64,000 nucleotides of DNA from Bretschneidera sinensis (lineage: Eukaryota > Streptophyta > Magnoliopsida > Brassicales > Akaniaceae): NCBI GenBank assembly GCA_023935145.1, contig CM043699.1, positions 112,635,036-112,699,035 of the forward strand, read 5' to 3'. The position numbers were made by a program, and so were the translations under genes. The notes under the pieces are model-generated. The model was not told where the DNA came from. It worked only from the letters and a program-made list of their open reading frames with translations, and did no database searches. Below are positions 47,691-60,160 of the stretch, piece by piece (within the stretch, counting starts at the first letter, position 1; the number at the start of each line of letters is the position of its first letter).

Positions 47691-47817
47691 TGTAAGGTCT
47701 TGGGTTCAAGTCCTACCACTGCGCTCCACATTTTGCGATTTACATCCTCCACAAGATCCTAGGGCAAAGATTATGGGGACGGTCATAATAGTCCGTTATC
47801 CAAAAAAAAAAAAAAAA
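47691..47817 (+). mobile_element. SINE-like 3' fragment
   Basis: GGTTCAAGTCC (47,703-47,713) fits the Pol III B box of a tRNA-derived SINE. The body ends in a 16-bp poly(A) at 47,802-47,817. No A box was found upstream, so it is probably 5'-truncated. No target duplication was found. Confidence 0.6.
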
Positions 47818-48267
47818 TAGCCTTTAAGTGATTTTTTTTTAATTTACACAAAATTTTCTTTAAGAGTCAACACCCATGTTCAATTAAAAAAATTTGAAAA
47901 CTTGGTGGAGCCATGGCCAACTTTGGCTCCCAAATAGGTTCGTCCGTCTAAACAGTCCAAGTAAACCACACTAACAACTTGAATAAAAGTTACATACAAA
48001 AGTTATAAAAACTTTTTAACATTTCTATTTTGCTTCCAAAAATATGTCAAAATGTAATAAAACAATTACACATATGATTTTATGAGTTGAGAGTGTACTC
48101 TTTTGAAACTGAAACAGGTTGTGAGTACTTTTATGTGCAACCATCTCTCTCATTCTTTCCGTGCATGTGCATGTGCATGTTTTCTTGATTAATTATTTTT
48201 TTAGAAGAAAAAAGAAGAGATTGATGGGAGATAGAGACAACCATCTCAGACTCTCTCTCCCAACCAA
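47818..48267. other. Unrecognised intergenic stretch
   Basis: AT-rich; a short (GCATGT)n run near 48,162-48,180 is the only structure seen. Confidence 0.5.
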
Positions 48268-48277
48268 GGTTTAAACC

Positions 48278-49201
48278 AGTGTTTTCAGAGGCAAGGGCGT
48301 TGGGTGAGGTGTTTTGCCTCAATGAGGCGAGGCGTAAGCTCTTAAGCGTTGGGGCGTAAGTCTTTTGAAACGTTGGGGCGTTTTAAATAAAATAATATTA
48401 ATTAAATTATAAAAATATTAAAAAATTGAAATAATATAAATAAATTAATTATCAATAAATTTTACTAACTTAAAACCTATTAATGAATATTTATTAAAAT
48501 ATTTCATAAATACACGTTCACATCACAAAAACAATGTTAAGTGGTTGTTGTTTACACACTTACAATAATATAACAAATTCACATACATCTCATCTTTCAT
48601 CAATAAATCATAAATCACACTCCAAAAATCAAATTCTAATTTTCAGATTGACCAATCTATTCATCACAAGACACAAACACGTTCCAAATTCCAACAAATA
48701 TAAAAATAACACAATATTAATTGTCAAATGTTTACTGATTAGTGTTTACACACTTACATTGGTATAACAAATTCACATATATAAATCTATTAAAAGCAAC
48801 AAATTAGATAGCATAGATAATGCAATTTTAATGATGTTATAAAATGATATTAATAAAATGCAGAATATATAATATGGAGCCTATTAATGAATTTGTTAAT
48901 CAATTGAAACAATGGAAGAAAAAAAAAAGAAAATAGTGGAAACAAAGGGGAAAAGAAAAAAAAAAAGGAAACAGAGGAGGAAGAAAAAAAAAACAACAGT
49001 TAACAAATGCACCTGCCAGAAATCGAACCAGGGCAGTAAGGCGGGGGAAAACAATAACCTACCACTAGAGCACTGGTGTCTGACTGTAGAAATGTTACTA
49101 ACAAACATATATATAGAATATACGTCCCAACAATTACGCCCCTGGGCTTTTTTGCCGGATTTCACCCTTGAGCGCGCCTCAAACCCGTTTTTTAAATCAC
49201 T
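48278..49201. mobile_element. 924-bp TIR element with captured tRNA-like sequence
   Basis: The ends are inverted (AGTGTTTT.. and ..AAATCACT), and the 10-bp direct repeat GGTTTAAACC flanks it (48,268-48,277 and 49,202-49,211). The left part is rich in GGCG motifs, and GCGCGCCTCAAACCC near the right end mirrors it. There is no transposase frame; the Lys-rich frame at 48,912 is low-complexity. Duplication length fits Mutator-like elements, but the repeat is itself palindromic, so the edge could shift by a base. Confidence 0.65.
49009..49079 (-). pseudogene. Degenerate tRNA-Gly-like sequence inside the TIR element
   Basis: On the minus strand, 71 nt resemble plant tRNA-Gly. They contain CTCTAGTGGTAGG (D-arm/A box) and GGTTCGATTTC (T-arm/B box), with partly paired acceptor ends (ACACCAG against CAGGTGC). 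Mismatches in the acceptor and T stems, and an unclear anticodon in a C-run, argue against a working tRNA. Confidence 0.6.
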
Positions 49202-49211
49202 GGTTTAAACC

Positions 49212-51600
49212 ACTAAAAGATAAAAGATATCTTATTCTTCTTATTTTCTTTTCCCAAAAAAACAAACTAGAAAAATTCCAATTTCATCATGTGCTTTCCC
49301 TCTAAAAGAAGTTTTTAGGTTTATCATATACTAATTGAAAATTAGCAATGCCATATCAACAAACAAGAGTTATGAGATTCAATGCCAAAATTATTCTTCG
49401 ATTCCAAAAGGATAATCTTAAGAAAATATTCTAAAAAAACTACTATTCACGAATATGATAAGAAAATATTCGTCATTCCACAAACAAAAGTATATACCAT
49501 ATTATTGTGTATTAAATTGTTCTTTTAAGAGCTCAAAATAAAAAGGTATAATTAAATACAATAGTCAAAGTCAACTTGAATTAAAATTATTCAAAAAATA
49601 TATTATTTTACACAATCTATGATTTTTATTCACAATAAAAAATAATGATTTTATAAAAAAAAATCTCATCAGCCCTCTTGCTCCTAATTTTATTACGCTT
49701 TCAGCTGACTTAGGCATCAGTGAGTTCTCGGAGGCACGACCCTTCTGCAAGCGACTCTTTAGGGTTTCTTCTGTTTTTGCATGCGCAAGTATCCTATCAC
49801 GTCTGTTCACTTCCCTGACAGATTTTCAATATAAAAAACAATGAATAAATTTAAACATACTTATATTTCTTCTCCATTATTAAAAACATAATAATTGATT
49901 TATTATTTGTAAGGTGTTTTTTTCCCAAGGATTTGGATATTTATAGTTGTTTTAGATATTTATTATTCCATTTACATTGGCATGTGCTACAAAAAACAAT
50001 TTCACTTTTGTTATTTTTTTATAGTTTTTATTTTATTCACAAATCGCAGATCCGTTCACTGTAAATGAAATAGTCACGATTTAGTGACGGTTTGGGAGAG
50101 TTTCTCAAACAGCTTCTGTCATAAAAAGCGTAAACTTTGCACCAAATACATCTTTTTTTACATGTTTGTTTTTTAAAAATTGATTTAGGCCCAAAATCAA
50201 GAGTTGAGTTTTGTAGCTTTTAATCTCAGAATCAGTTTTGACACTATTCATATTACTAAATTACCCTTATGTAACAAAGGTATTTACACCCTCGCCAGTA
50301 TATAAATCACTAGTAACTCTTCCTAAATAAATTTTAAATGTAACAATAATGTATAAGATTGGGCAACAAAAACCAATATTCAATTCGAATCGGATATTTG
50401 AACTGAAAAATAGGATATCCCAAGTTTTTCGGATTTGATATTTTTAAAAAAAAAATCGGATATCAGTTTGATTGGATCACAAATTTTTTATGAAGCGGGT
50501 GTCCGATCCAACTCAATAGCTCCCACCACCAACGTTTTTTTAGATCTAAAGCCTAACTCAATCCTAAAACCCAAACCCACAATTCTTTAACTAGCCCACT
50601 CCACTTCACTAAACCTAAACCCAAAAAACAACCCTTTTACCCCATTATTTAAACTTATTTTTTTACCCTAACCCTAGCCCTAATCCCATCCCTTCCCCAT
50701 ATGTCTGTCTCTTAGTAGAGAATATCCTTCTAATTCCTCACATAATTTCTCTTCTGTCCCATACGCTCTCACGTGAATCTCTCCCTCTCGTCTATGTCTT
50801 TCCTTCTTTCTGTCACTCTTTCTTGCAAACATAGGCACGCCATCGACAAAGTCGCACTCTTTTGGCGTCGAACAATAATTACCTGCGTCTGGTATCAGTG
50901 TGACACTCTAATTCTCACATTTTTTTTGCAGATCTGAGTTTTCACTTTACCTATTTGGAAAATATCTTGCTTTTGAAGTGGGAGAATAAAAAAAAAAAAA
51001 TTAACTCTTTTGATCGATTGAGGAATGCATTTTTGAAAAATAATAATGGAAAATAATTTGCTTTTGAAAAATTTACTAAGCTTTTGATAGGCTTGCAAAC
51101 AACTCTTACCGTGGGTTTCTCATTAATTTCTTTTGTTGTTCTTTATGGCTATAATTTCTAGTTTAGTTGCATCATGATTCGTGTGGATGTTGTAATGTTG
51201 TAGTTTGTTGGGAATTTGATTAGATCGGATATTGTTGAAATTAGTTATTTTTTTTGTTAAAATCTAAATTAGGTGAAAAAACGGTTTTGGATTGAACCAT
51301 GGGATAATCGATTGATTGGATATCCAAAATTTACAAATATGATACAAATCGAATTGTTAATGATTCGAAAATTTCGGATTGGAACCTTATATGATGCATT
51401 CATTATTATTAAAACATTAAGTTTATTATTTAATATATTTAATAAAAAATATTATTAATAATTTATATTTAATTATAAATAAAATTAATATATTTTATAT
51501 TACATAAATAATAAAATTAATTTGATTAAAAATATAGTCAAATAGTATTTTTTTTAAAAAATTTTTATGAACAAGTTATTTAAAACTGAATCAAAATTGC
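49212..51600. other. Intergenic, no gene recognised
   Basis: AT-rich DNA with short C-rich patches near 50,650-50,780. Short frames here are not supported by any family motif. Confidence 0.55.
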
Positions 51601-51639
51601 ACCACCTGTTTAAGCAAACCAAACCAAAACAAACCAAAC

Positions 51640-51865
51640 CAAGAATCACGTGTTCCCCACTTCTCAGCCAAAAGAATCTAAATTTTCTCACATCTTCGCT
51701 ACATCCCTCATGTGGAACCCTAGGCAACCCCAGATCTGTTCTCATCGCTATCAGTTAAGCTCTCCATCCGTACTCCGGCCGTCGGGAACTGGGATTCCAC
51801 TTCAGCAGTTGCGATTCCTCCACTGACCTAGATCTCTCTCTATCTCGAGTATCCTATTGGAGTAA
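51640..51865 (+). other. Possible orphan non-coding first exon
   Basis: A locally GC-richer, CT-rich block begins near a G-box (CACGTG, 51,647-51,652) and ends near GGAGTAAGT, a good donor. No coding exon is found downstream in the window. It could be the 5' exon of a lost gene or of a non-coding RNA. Confidence 0.25.
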
Positions 51866-52700
51866 GTTTTATGTTAATAATCATCGATTTTATGTTTCGT
51901 CTATGTGGTTCTGCAACTACTTTGCATTTACTGTGATATTTACTGGGTTTAGGCAAACTATAGATTACTGTTGCTGTTTGAGGTTGTTTTTTCAAATCGT
52001 TGGTAGATCGATTCTTCCATCCTGAAAATTTGAGAAAATGAGAACAGAAAATCAAATATGAAAACAAAATGAGTTCAAAAGAAAAGATTTTGAGAGGATT
52101 TAATTAGCTGAGAACTAGCCTTGATAATAAAATTAGAGTAGATAATAAGAAGATAGACTAAAAAATAAAAATAAAATGTACTTTAGCAAAATATATTACT
52201 TGATTCTCAGGTAGCTCTTGGGTATCTGAGTCAAGAACGGTTATTTTGCTCTGCATTGAGAAATAAAATTAACCCAATGTAATGAATTTCATCAAGGAGG
52301 GTTATGTTAATCATTTGCACCTTCTCTCAATTAGTTCTGCTATATATAGTGATCGTTGAAATGTTTTTAATTCTCTGCCAATTGCTTGAGGCAAGTTTGT
52401 CAACTTGTATCGATTCGTGTTTTTTCTTTGCTGCCCCTTCAGATGATGTTTGTTGGCTTCTTATAATTGATTTTCTGCCAGATGCTTGAGGCAAATTTAG
52501 TGACTAGCTATGGTTTATGATAAAATAATGGCAGAATTCATCAATTTACATGGTATTTTTTTAAAAAAAAAACCTTAAAAAAATGATATTCTGTTAAAAT
52601 GATCTGGAAAGCCAGCATTACAATCAAAACTTCTTGCATTAATGTTTCTGATAGATAAAATGATATATTTGTGAGTATATCAAGCTTTTGCAAGTCATAT

Positions 52701-53414
52701 ATTTTGAATGATTTGAATTGATATGCATAATCCTCTACTATTGCTGCTTTGTTTTGCTGTGATTGCTTGTTTGTTGGTTGAAGGTGGTCTTAAGCTTGCA
52801 CTGAACAATATATGTCCCCTTTCTCTTTGTACATATCATGGAATCATGTTTGCAAAGGCTTAAATGTTTGTAGAAAGCCAGAAGTTAATTCTAGTTTGTA
52901 AATTAAGCTCACTAGCTATTCTTGAACTCGTGTTGCACGTGATAATCTTTTTATTATTCTTTCTTTAATGTAAAAAAATAAAAGTAAAATTACCATAATC
53001 TCTTTGGATAAAAAATAAATAAAAAGCAAGTCCCAAAACTTCAAGAAACATTTATGTATTTTGAATGATTTGAATTGATATGCATAATCCTCTACTATTG
53101 CTGCTTTGTTTTGCTGTGATTGCTTGTTTGTTGGTTGAAGGTGGTCTTAAGCTTGCACTGAACAATATATGTCCCCTTTCTCTTTGTACATATCATGGAA
53201 TCATGTTTGCAAAGGCTTAAATGTTTGTAGAAAGCCAGAAGTTAATTCTAGTTTGTAAATTAAGCTCACTAGCTATTCTTGAACTCGTGTTGCACGTGAT
53301 AATCTTTTTATTATTCTTTCTTTAATTTAAAAAATAAAAGTAAAATTACCATAATCTCTTTGGATAAAAAATAAATAAAAAGCAAGTCCCAAAACTTTAA
53401 GAAACATTTATGTT
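52701..53414. repeat. 357-bp tandem duplication
   Basis: Copies at 52,701-53,057 and 53,058-53,414 are adjacent and nearly identical; the few differences seen are near the A-runs and at ACTTCAAG/ACTTTAAG. This indicates a recent event. Neither copy encodes anything recognisable. Confidence 0.95.
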
Positions 53415-55572
53415 CTTCGAATGTAAAGAAAATTCAATATACTAATAAAATCATTAATTCGATAAAAATCTAATCAAACATTTAAATAGATAATATATAT
53501 TCTCTATTTAATTAAGCATCATCGGTCTTTATTTAGTGATCAATTTAATAGATTTATATGCATAGAAATGAATTGTTGTGTCATAGTTCTTTATATAAAG
53601 TAAAATCATATCTTAATTTAGAAAGAAAAAAAATGTAATATAATAAATAATTATTATAGAGTAATAAACTAAATCATAATTCTATGAGGAGAAAAATAAA
53701 TTTAATGGATTTAATTACATGATAATGCAATATTTGTGCAAGACTTGTTTATGTAGAGTATTGAATTGTCGGTAAAAGTCTTGCACGTAAATAGGAATTG
53801 CACATTATAAATTGTTAATTATTATTTTTTTATATAAAATAGAGAAAAGTAAAGAATAATAAGATTTTATTTCAAAAAAAATAAAACACAATATATAATT
53901 TATAATATCAAGAAATATCAATATCGTTTTGATGAAAGAATCCAATATACTAATGAACTTTTTATAATCCGAAAAAACTTTAATAAAAATATATAAATAT
54001 ATGAAAAATATTATAGATTTAATCCTTGTCAATACTTATTTGATGGTCATTTTAGTGGATTTAATTGCATAGTGTTGAATTATTCTGTGTAAAACTTATT
54101 TATATAGAGTATTATGGAAAATTTATAATAATAATAACATTAATGTTATTCTAATTATAAACAAAATCCAATATATTGATGATTTTATTAATGCAATAAA
54201 AATACAAATGCTTTATTTTGTTAATTTAATATATCGATGAATTTATTAATGCAATAAAATGTAAACACGTCATCTCACCTCTTTCCATTTAATCCCCCCC
54301 CCCTCCAATTTTCTTTTGCAAACTGCCATTGTCCCAACATCGATGGCTGTCGTTGACCTCAGCCATATCATCCTCATCACTATGGGCTCTAGATTTCCTA
54401 TTTTTGGGGTTATTTTCTTCGGATTTGCATGATGAAGCAAATGAACCCAATTTTGATTGTTTTTCTACAAGATTTTCTTAGTGGTTCTTTCCCCATGGGA
54501 CTCTCTAAACAAATAATAGAAAATTTTCGGAAGAATCTACCGGCTACACGAAAAGGTTAGAGGTTCTTATTCTCGCTATATATGTATTTCTCTATTTGAT
54601 TTTTTTCCCCATTTTGAAGCGTTTGATAATCGATATTTTATATTTGAAATCTCCATTGAATTTTGATTTTGCTTTCCAACTCCTTGTATAGAGCTTTGTT
54701 TTTCCTTAATTATGTTGTACTTTGCATTTGTGAAATTTGAAGTGAGAGGAACGTAGGTGTCTTTAAGAAATGGAACATGTGAAATTTCTGATTGAAGTGA
54801 GAGGGTTTGGCTTCCATCCTCATTCTTTGATCAAATGATGTAATCTCAATTTTTTTCAAATGATGTAATCTCAATTTTTTTATATATTACTTGGGATTAA
54901 CAAATTTATATATTATGTGAGATTCATATATACATGAATGGTTGAGATTACGTCATTTTCTTAAAGGAAGAAAAAGGTAAAGGATGGACACGAGATCCTT
55001 TTCTTGCCCCAATGTTGAGCTACTGCTAGAATTTTCATGTCCCGAGGTTTTTGGAAACTCTTGGAGCCGCTGTTTTAGGTGTGAAAAGATCGAAGCCATT
55101 GATGTTTACTACTATAATGTTTTAGCTATGGAATTATTGGAATAGAGTTACCTAAAGCCACCTTGGGTGACTACTTGAAAGCCATGTAAATGTGTTTTTT
55201 TTTCTTCAATTTCTGAATCATGTATATTCTATCTTTGTTCCTATTAATGAAGTTTTCTATTCTCAAATTAAAAAAAAAATGTTACTCCTTAGAAATAAAT
55301 TAATATTAATAATTTAATCATTGTGTAAAATATTATTATCTTGATTAATATTATTTACATTACTATTATTGCTATTATTGTTATTATTTATATTGCTCAT
55401 TTTATTTTTACTAAAACTAAAACTAATATTTTTAGTTGTATAATTACTAAAGTTGATTGCACTTTTTAATACAAAGCTTACCAAACATCAAATAGCGTTT
55501 AACTCCACAACACGTATGCTCACAACTGTTTTAAATTTACTTTTGAGTCCTTACTGCAAAATCAGGAGCAAC
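53415..55572. other. AT-rich intergenic stretch
   Basis: No gene recognised. A CT-rich block near 54,290-54,560 and a duplicated TCAAATGATGTAATCTCAAT (54,828 and 54,857) are the only structures seen. Confidence 0.5.
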
Positions 55573-55878
55573 GTCAAACCCGGTTAAGAAAAGTCAAACC
55601 CGGTTAAGAAAAGTGGACGAAAATTCAATTGGTAACTATCTCAGTTGTAATTAAGCTTACAGAAATTTAATCAACTCTTTTTTTTTCATATGTGCTTTTT
55701 AATTCTCCATCAACAGAGAAAGAAAGATACCCAAATGATCGGTTAAGAAAAGTGGACGAAAATTCAATTGGTAGCTATCTCAGTTGTAATTAAGCTTACA
55801 GAAATTTAATCAACTCTTTTTTTTCATATGTGCTTTTTAATTCTCCATCAACAGAGAAAGAAAGATACCCAAATGATC
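55573..55878. repeat. Compound tandem repeat (20 bp x 2 and 139 bp x 2)
   Basis: GTCAAACCCGGTTAAGAAAA occurs twice at 55,573-55,612. Then a 139-bp unit starting GGTTAAGAAAAGTGGACG at 55,602 is repeated at 55,741 with about two differences. Confidence 0.92.
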
Positions 55879-55984
55879 GTTTATGAATTTCATTCTTCAT
55901 ATGCCAGAAGATGAATAGGACTGGAAATCTGGAATCCTCTTTTCAAATTTTTTCTTCATGCAAAGCAAAAAATCTGTCGAAGGT

Positions 55985-57310
55985 TTCACAAATTGGAGTA
56001 ATTTTTAGTTAAATCGGGTTTAAAATCAATATTTTAGATCCGTTCAAAATTTTATTGATAATTTTATTAATAACATTATTTTTTGGTCTCACATTTATAT
56101 TGATATTACCAATGTAGTTTTACAAAATTATTAATGAAGTTTTGTGCAACTTTTTTTCATATAAAATTATTTATGGGAAGTCCACTCGAATTGTTAAAAA
56201 TCTTAACTATAGATAAAAAATAATTATGAACACAAAAGCCTAAGCCCAAACCCATTGATCTGGAAGAAATTTTGATATAGCTGTGGGTCCCGTGTACTGA
56301 AGTTTTTTCCAGCTCGAAAGGATCATGATCATCGGATAAAAACATAAAACTTGTACCATGGTTTTACCAACCTAGTGTATGTGAAATTATTACACTTTTG
56401 CAAAGATGTTACGTTTTACCGTATAATAATCATATTTCACTTTTTCTTAATATCATTAACATAAAAGACTTCTTAAACATGTATCTTCCAACTTTGATGC
56501 ATGAGAAATGAAATGAAATTGTTTAAAGCACTTGAAAAAACTTTCTTTTCAAAATACCTTAAAAATTAAATATTTCTCGCCCCTTTGCTAGTTGATACTT
56601 GTATAAGGGAGCAATTGCATTTTTTTTTCACTATTTTTTTAGTAAATAAATAAAAGAGAGTATCGTTTTTATCTATGAACTAGACGCAAATGTTGAATCA
56701 TGTCATATCACTGATTAAAGTTTATTTCATTTCATCATATCGAAATGACTCGAACCTAAAAACTGAAAACGAGAAAAACGAGTGTAGAGTGTCTTTCTTG
56801 TATAATCTATATTCCCTCATTTATCATATTTTAAAAAATAAAATATTAAGAACCAAATCCGTAGAACGTTTAAGATATCTTCTGAGAGAAATTATGATAT
56901 ATGTTTTTATAATTAGATATTAGTCAAAAACAATTTTAGAAAATAGAAAAAATTAAACAAACAATATTTTAAAAAAATAAATTTATTTATAAAAAAATTA
57001 TTATAATTTATAATCCATAAATTTAAACGGTACTTTTCTTCGTGAGTGACAGGTCCTACGTCAAAGTTTGAACATGCAAAATTTAAGGAGGAAAGCTACA
57101 TAATATAATTAAAAGAAAAAAAGAGGAGGGGAAAAAATTTTAGTTGAATCGAGTCTAAAATTTATGTGGTTAGATCGATTGGAAACTTTACTAAAAATTT
57201 TAAAAAAATTTATTAATAATATCAATATAAATGTGAGACTTAAAAAAATATTATCAATATAAATTTTTTAAAATTATTAATAAATTTTTAAATAATATAA
57301 AACATAAATT
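55985..57310. repeat. AT-rich foldback repeats (two related copies, opposite arms)
   Basis: Segments at about 55,985-56,140 and 57,140-57,310 share TTTAAAAT, a run of ATTAATAA-type arms and ATATTGATATT/AATATCAATAT. They are short palindromic AT-rich elements resembling MITEs. Edges and duplications could not be fixed. Confidence 0.4.
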
Positions 57311-57660
57311 TTAGATATGAACCCAACAAAATATCGTTAAAGGGAGAGAGTACGTGTGGCCCATTAGGAAAAGAAAATATGGGGCATAACGAATAAAGCT
57401 TAATTATGTGAAAAGGACCGACCATAGATGATCATATGGGTCCTACGTAAACAATATTTTCTCTGTTCAACCTCAGACACCAAAGTGAAAATGGGAAATC
57501 TACAATCATCACATTTGGGTTGATCTTTGACCAATACGTATCAAAAGTCCCCCCTAAGGGCCATGCATGTCTGCCGCATGATTTACTTTGACCTAGGAAT
57601 TGCAACGGGTGGAGAATGCAGAGAGATTCTTGGTTGTTGAAATTGCAAAACAATTTTTTT
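57311..57660. other. Less AT-rich patch, unrecognised
   Basis: A 73-codon minus-strand frame (57,432-57,653) is open here, but I recognise no family in it. Confidence 0.35.
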
Positions 57661-57663
57661 TGG

Positions 57664-57770
57664 TCGAGTTAAAACTTAATTGATAGTTTTATTAATAGTA
57701 TTTATATATATTTAATTAATATTATTAATAAAATTTTAAAAAAATAATTAATTAAAATTTTATCCGATAT
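57664..57770. repeat. AT-rich palindromic MITE-like repeat, copy 1
   Basis: AACTTAATTGATAGTTTTATTAATA.. folds on ..TATTAATAAAATTT.. A related copy is at 59,015-59,130. No gene is seen between them (57,771-59,014). Confidence 0.5.
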
Positions 57771-59014
57771 ATTTATTTTATATTCAATGCAAACGAAATT
57801 TTTTGAAGAATGTACTCTTCGTCTCCTCACAATCAACCTTCAATCTTGCCCCTTTATTCGGTAAGGAATTTTTAAAAACTGATCTCGCAAGTCAAATTCT
57901 TTACTAAGATGGCGATGTGACTATGTGTTAAAAGCAAACTAATAAAAATTAAAGATAAAAAGTTTGATGCAAAAGTTACAGTTATATTTTCACATAATTT
58001 CAACTGAATTTTTTTGGTTTGTGATTGTTATTCTATATAATAATTATCACGGAATCTATCTGTGGGATCAATATCATATTTTTCTCATTCTTTTCATTTC
58101 GATAGAAAATAAACAAAATGGGGTTCCTCATTAATAATTTTTTTAATAAAAAATAAACTTAATTAAATTAATATTGAATTTTGCAAATACCTTATAGGTA
58201 CAGGTAAAATTATCATTCTTGTTCATAAATCTCTTAATTTCCATTCTATCAGGACTACTCCATAAATTTAAAAAAAAAACATGATAAAATATAATTGTTG
58301 TGAATTAATAATTTGATATAAATAATTATTATTATTGATTGAAGTGTAGAGACTTCCTACATAGCTACTAGACAAGCCTGACCTCGTATGGCAAATTAAA
58401 AGCATCCTTTAATGTTCAATCTGGTAATGTAAATTTAAAATTAAATGTTTTATGATTTTTTTTTTATAAAAAACATTCCTTAATTATTATATATAACACC
58501 AAAGGTGCATGATTTTTACCTAATTATAAGAAGATATATTTCATTAAAAAAAAAAAAACCCTTTACCTAAGACAACAAGTGGAATTTTGTGTCTAAAGAA
58601 ACATGGATTCGAGGAGCGACAGAGTTAGGATTTTTCTCTAGGGACGCAAAGCTAATATGACTAACCAATGATTCAGTTTACTGTACAATCAAGAATTTAA
58701 ACACATTGTGGTAAAAAAAAAAGAAAGAATTTAAACACATTACAAAAAATAAAAATGTTTAAACTCTAAAATTCTTCTTAATTTTTTCTTAAAAACTTTT
58801 ATCTTTATAAATCTCGTTATGTGAATAATAAAGGTAATATATAACAAAAAAAAAGAAGAATAAAAATAAACAAAAAACGGCCATAGCTTAAGATGGATTC
58901 GAAACAAAGCTCGATTTTACACATTTTCTATAGTTTCTTCCTTTATAAAAAATTTTGACGCTGAAAAAGCTTTTATCGGAAATTTTTTTATTTTTATATA
59001 GTGTAAAAATAATA

Positions 59015-59130
59015 AAAACTTAATTAATAATTTTAAAATTTTTTATTAATAATATTTATATATATCTAATTAACATTATTAATAAAATTATAAAAAATTA
59101 TCAATCAAATTTATAACAAAATCTTTCTAA
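59015..59130. repeat. AT-rich palindromic MITE-like repeat, copy 2
   Basis: Shares AACTTAATTAATAATTTTA, TATTTATATATAT.TAATTAA and ATTATTAATAAAATT with the copy at 57,664-57,770. The stretch 59,131-59,894 shows nothing recognisable. Confidence 0.5.
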
Positions 59131-59903
59131 TCCGGAGACAAAGTCAGAGATGAGAGGCGTGTCTCACCCCTTTACTTTTAAAAAAACAAATTGCAATTAC
59201 TGTTAAAGTTTTAATCAATTCTGGCATAGTAAAAAGAGTCGTGATAAGAGGACACCTCAGTTGTCCACCCACAACGTTCATCACCATAGAAAATTCAACA
59301 AGTGGCAGAAAAGTTCTAATTAATTTTTCTGCCCTTAAATTTTAGTACCAATGATAATCCGAGGAAGTTACTAATAAATTTTTGAGTGTGCACATCGAGC
59401 GGACATTTTAAACACACACCAATCTTTCTTTATTATAATATGAGAGGGAAATTTGAAAATTAGAGTGAGGAAAGAAGAGACCTCCAAAAAATAAAAAGTA
59501 TTTAATAAAGATGAAAAAAAGCTAAAAGAAGTTAGTGTTACTGTTTGTACCATGAAAATATACCATCATTTTATATCACACCAATCAATTTCTATTACAT
59601 TGTCCATTTTTATTGACCTCAATATTTTCAAATGGTAAAATTGAAAAGTTACATCTCTAATTTTATGATGTATCATAAAATTATCACTCCATCCATCTCA
59701 TATATATTAATAAGTATTTTATTTTTTAATGTTCAATATTGTTTATCCATCTTAAAAAAGTCAAAGTTTTAACTTTAATTAAGTTTTTCAAATTACTATT
59801 AAGTTTAGGTTTCTTAAAATACTCTATTATTAAGTCTAAGTATTAAATAAAGATATTTTTAAAAAATAGATTATAATTTAATAAATTTGTATATTAATTT
59901 TTA

Positions 59904-60151
59904 GGCTTAATTACAAAAAAAAATTAATTTTTTTGGGCAAAAAATACATTGTGATTGATTCAATTTTCAAAAAATACCCTGAAAATTTTTTTGTGGCAAA
60001 AAATATCATGTGATTGACTAAAAGAAACACATCACAAGGTATTTTTGGCTAACAGAAACATATCACAAAATATTTTTACCATAAAAAAATGTCAGAATAT
60101 TTTTTGGAAATACAGTCAATTATATCATAGGGTATTTTTAGTAATTAAGTT
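59904..60151. mobile_element. 248-bp foldback MITE with 9-bp target duplication
   Basis: Inverted ends GGCTTAATTAC and GTAATTAAGTT (two mismatches) are flanked by TAATTTTTA at 59,895-59,903 and 60,152-60,160. The two halves fold on each other over most of their length (TTTTCAAAAAATACCCTGA pairs with the right arm). The 9-bp duplication fits a Mutator-derived MITE. Confidence 0.75.
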
Positions 60152-60160
60152 TAATTTTTA

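Noticed and set aside
48912..49208. Lys-rich 98-codon frame
   Set aside because: Poly-A/G low complexity inside a TIR element, running through the tRNA-like sequence.
50660..50690. CCCTAACCCTAGCCCTAA as an interstitial telomere repeat
   Set aside because: Only two or three imperfect units in a C-rich patch; too short to support a telomeric origin.
57432..57653. 73-codon minus-strand frame in a less AT-rich patch
   Set aside because: No family recognised, no splice partners; kept only as an unrecognised patch.
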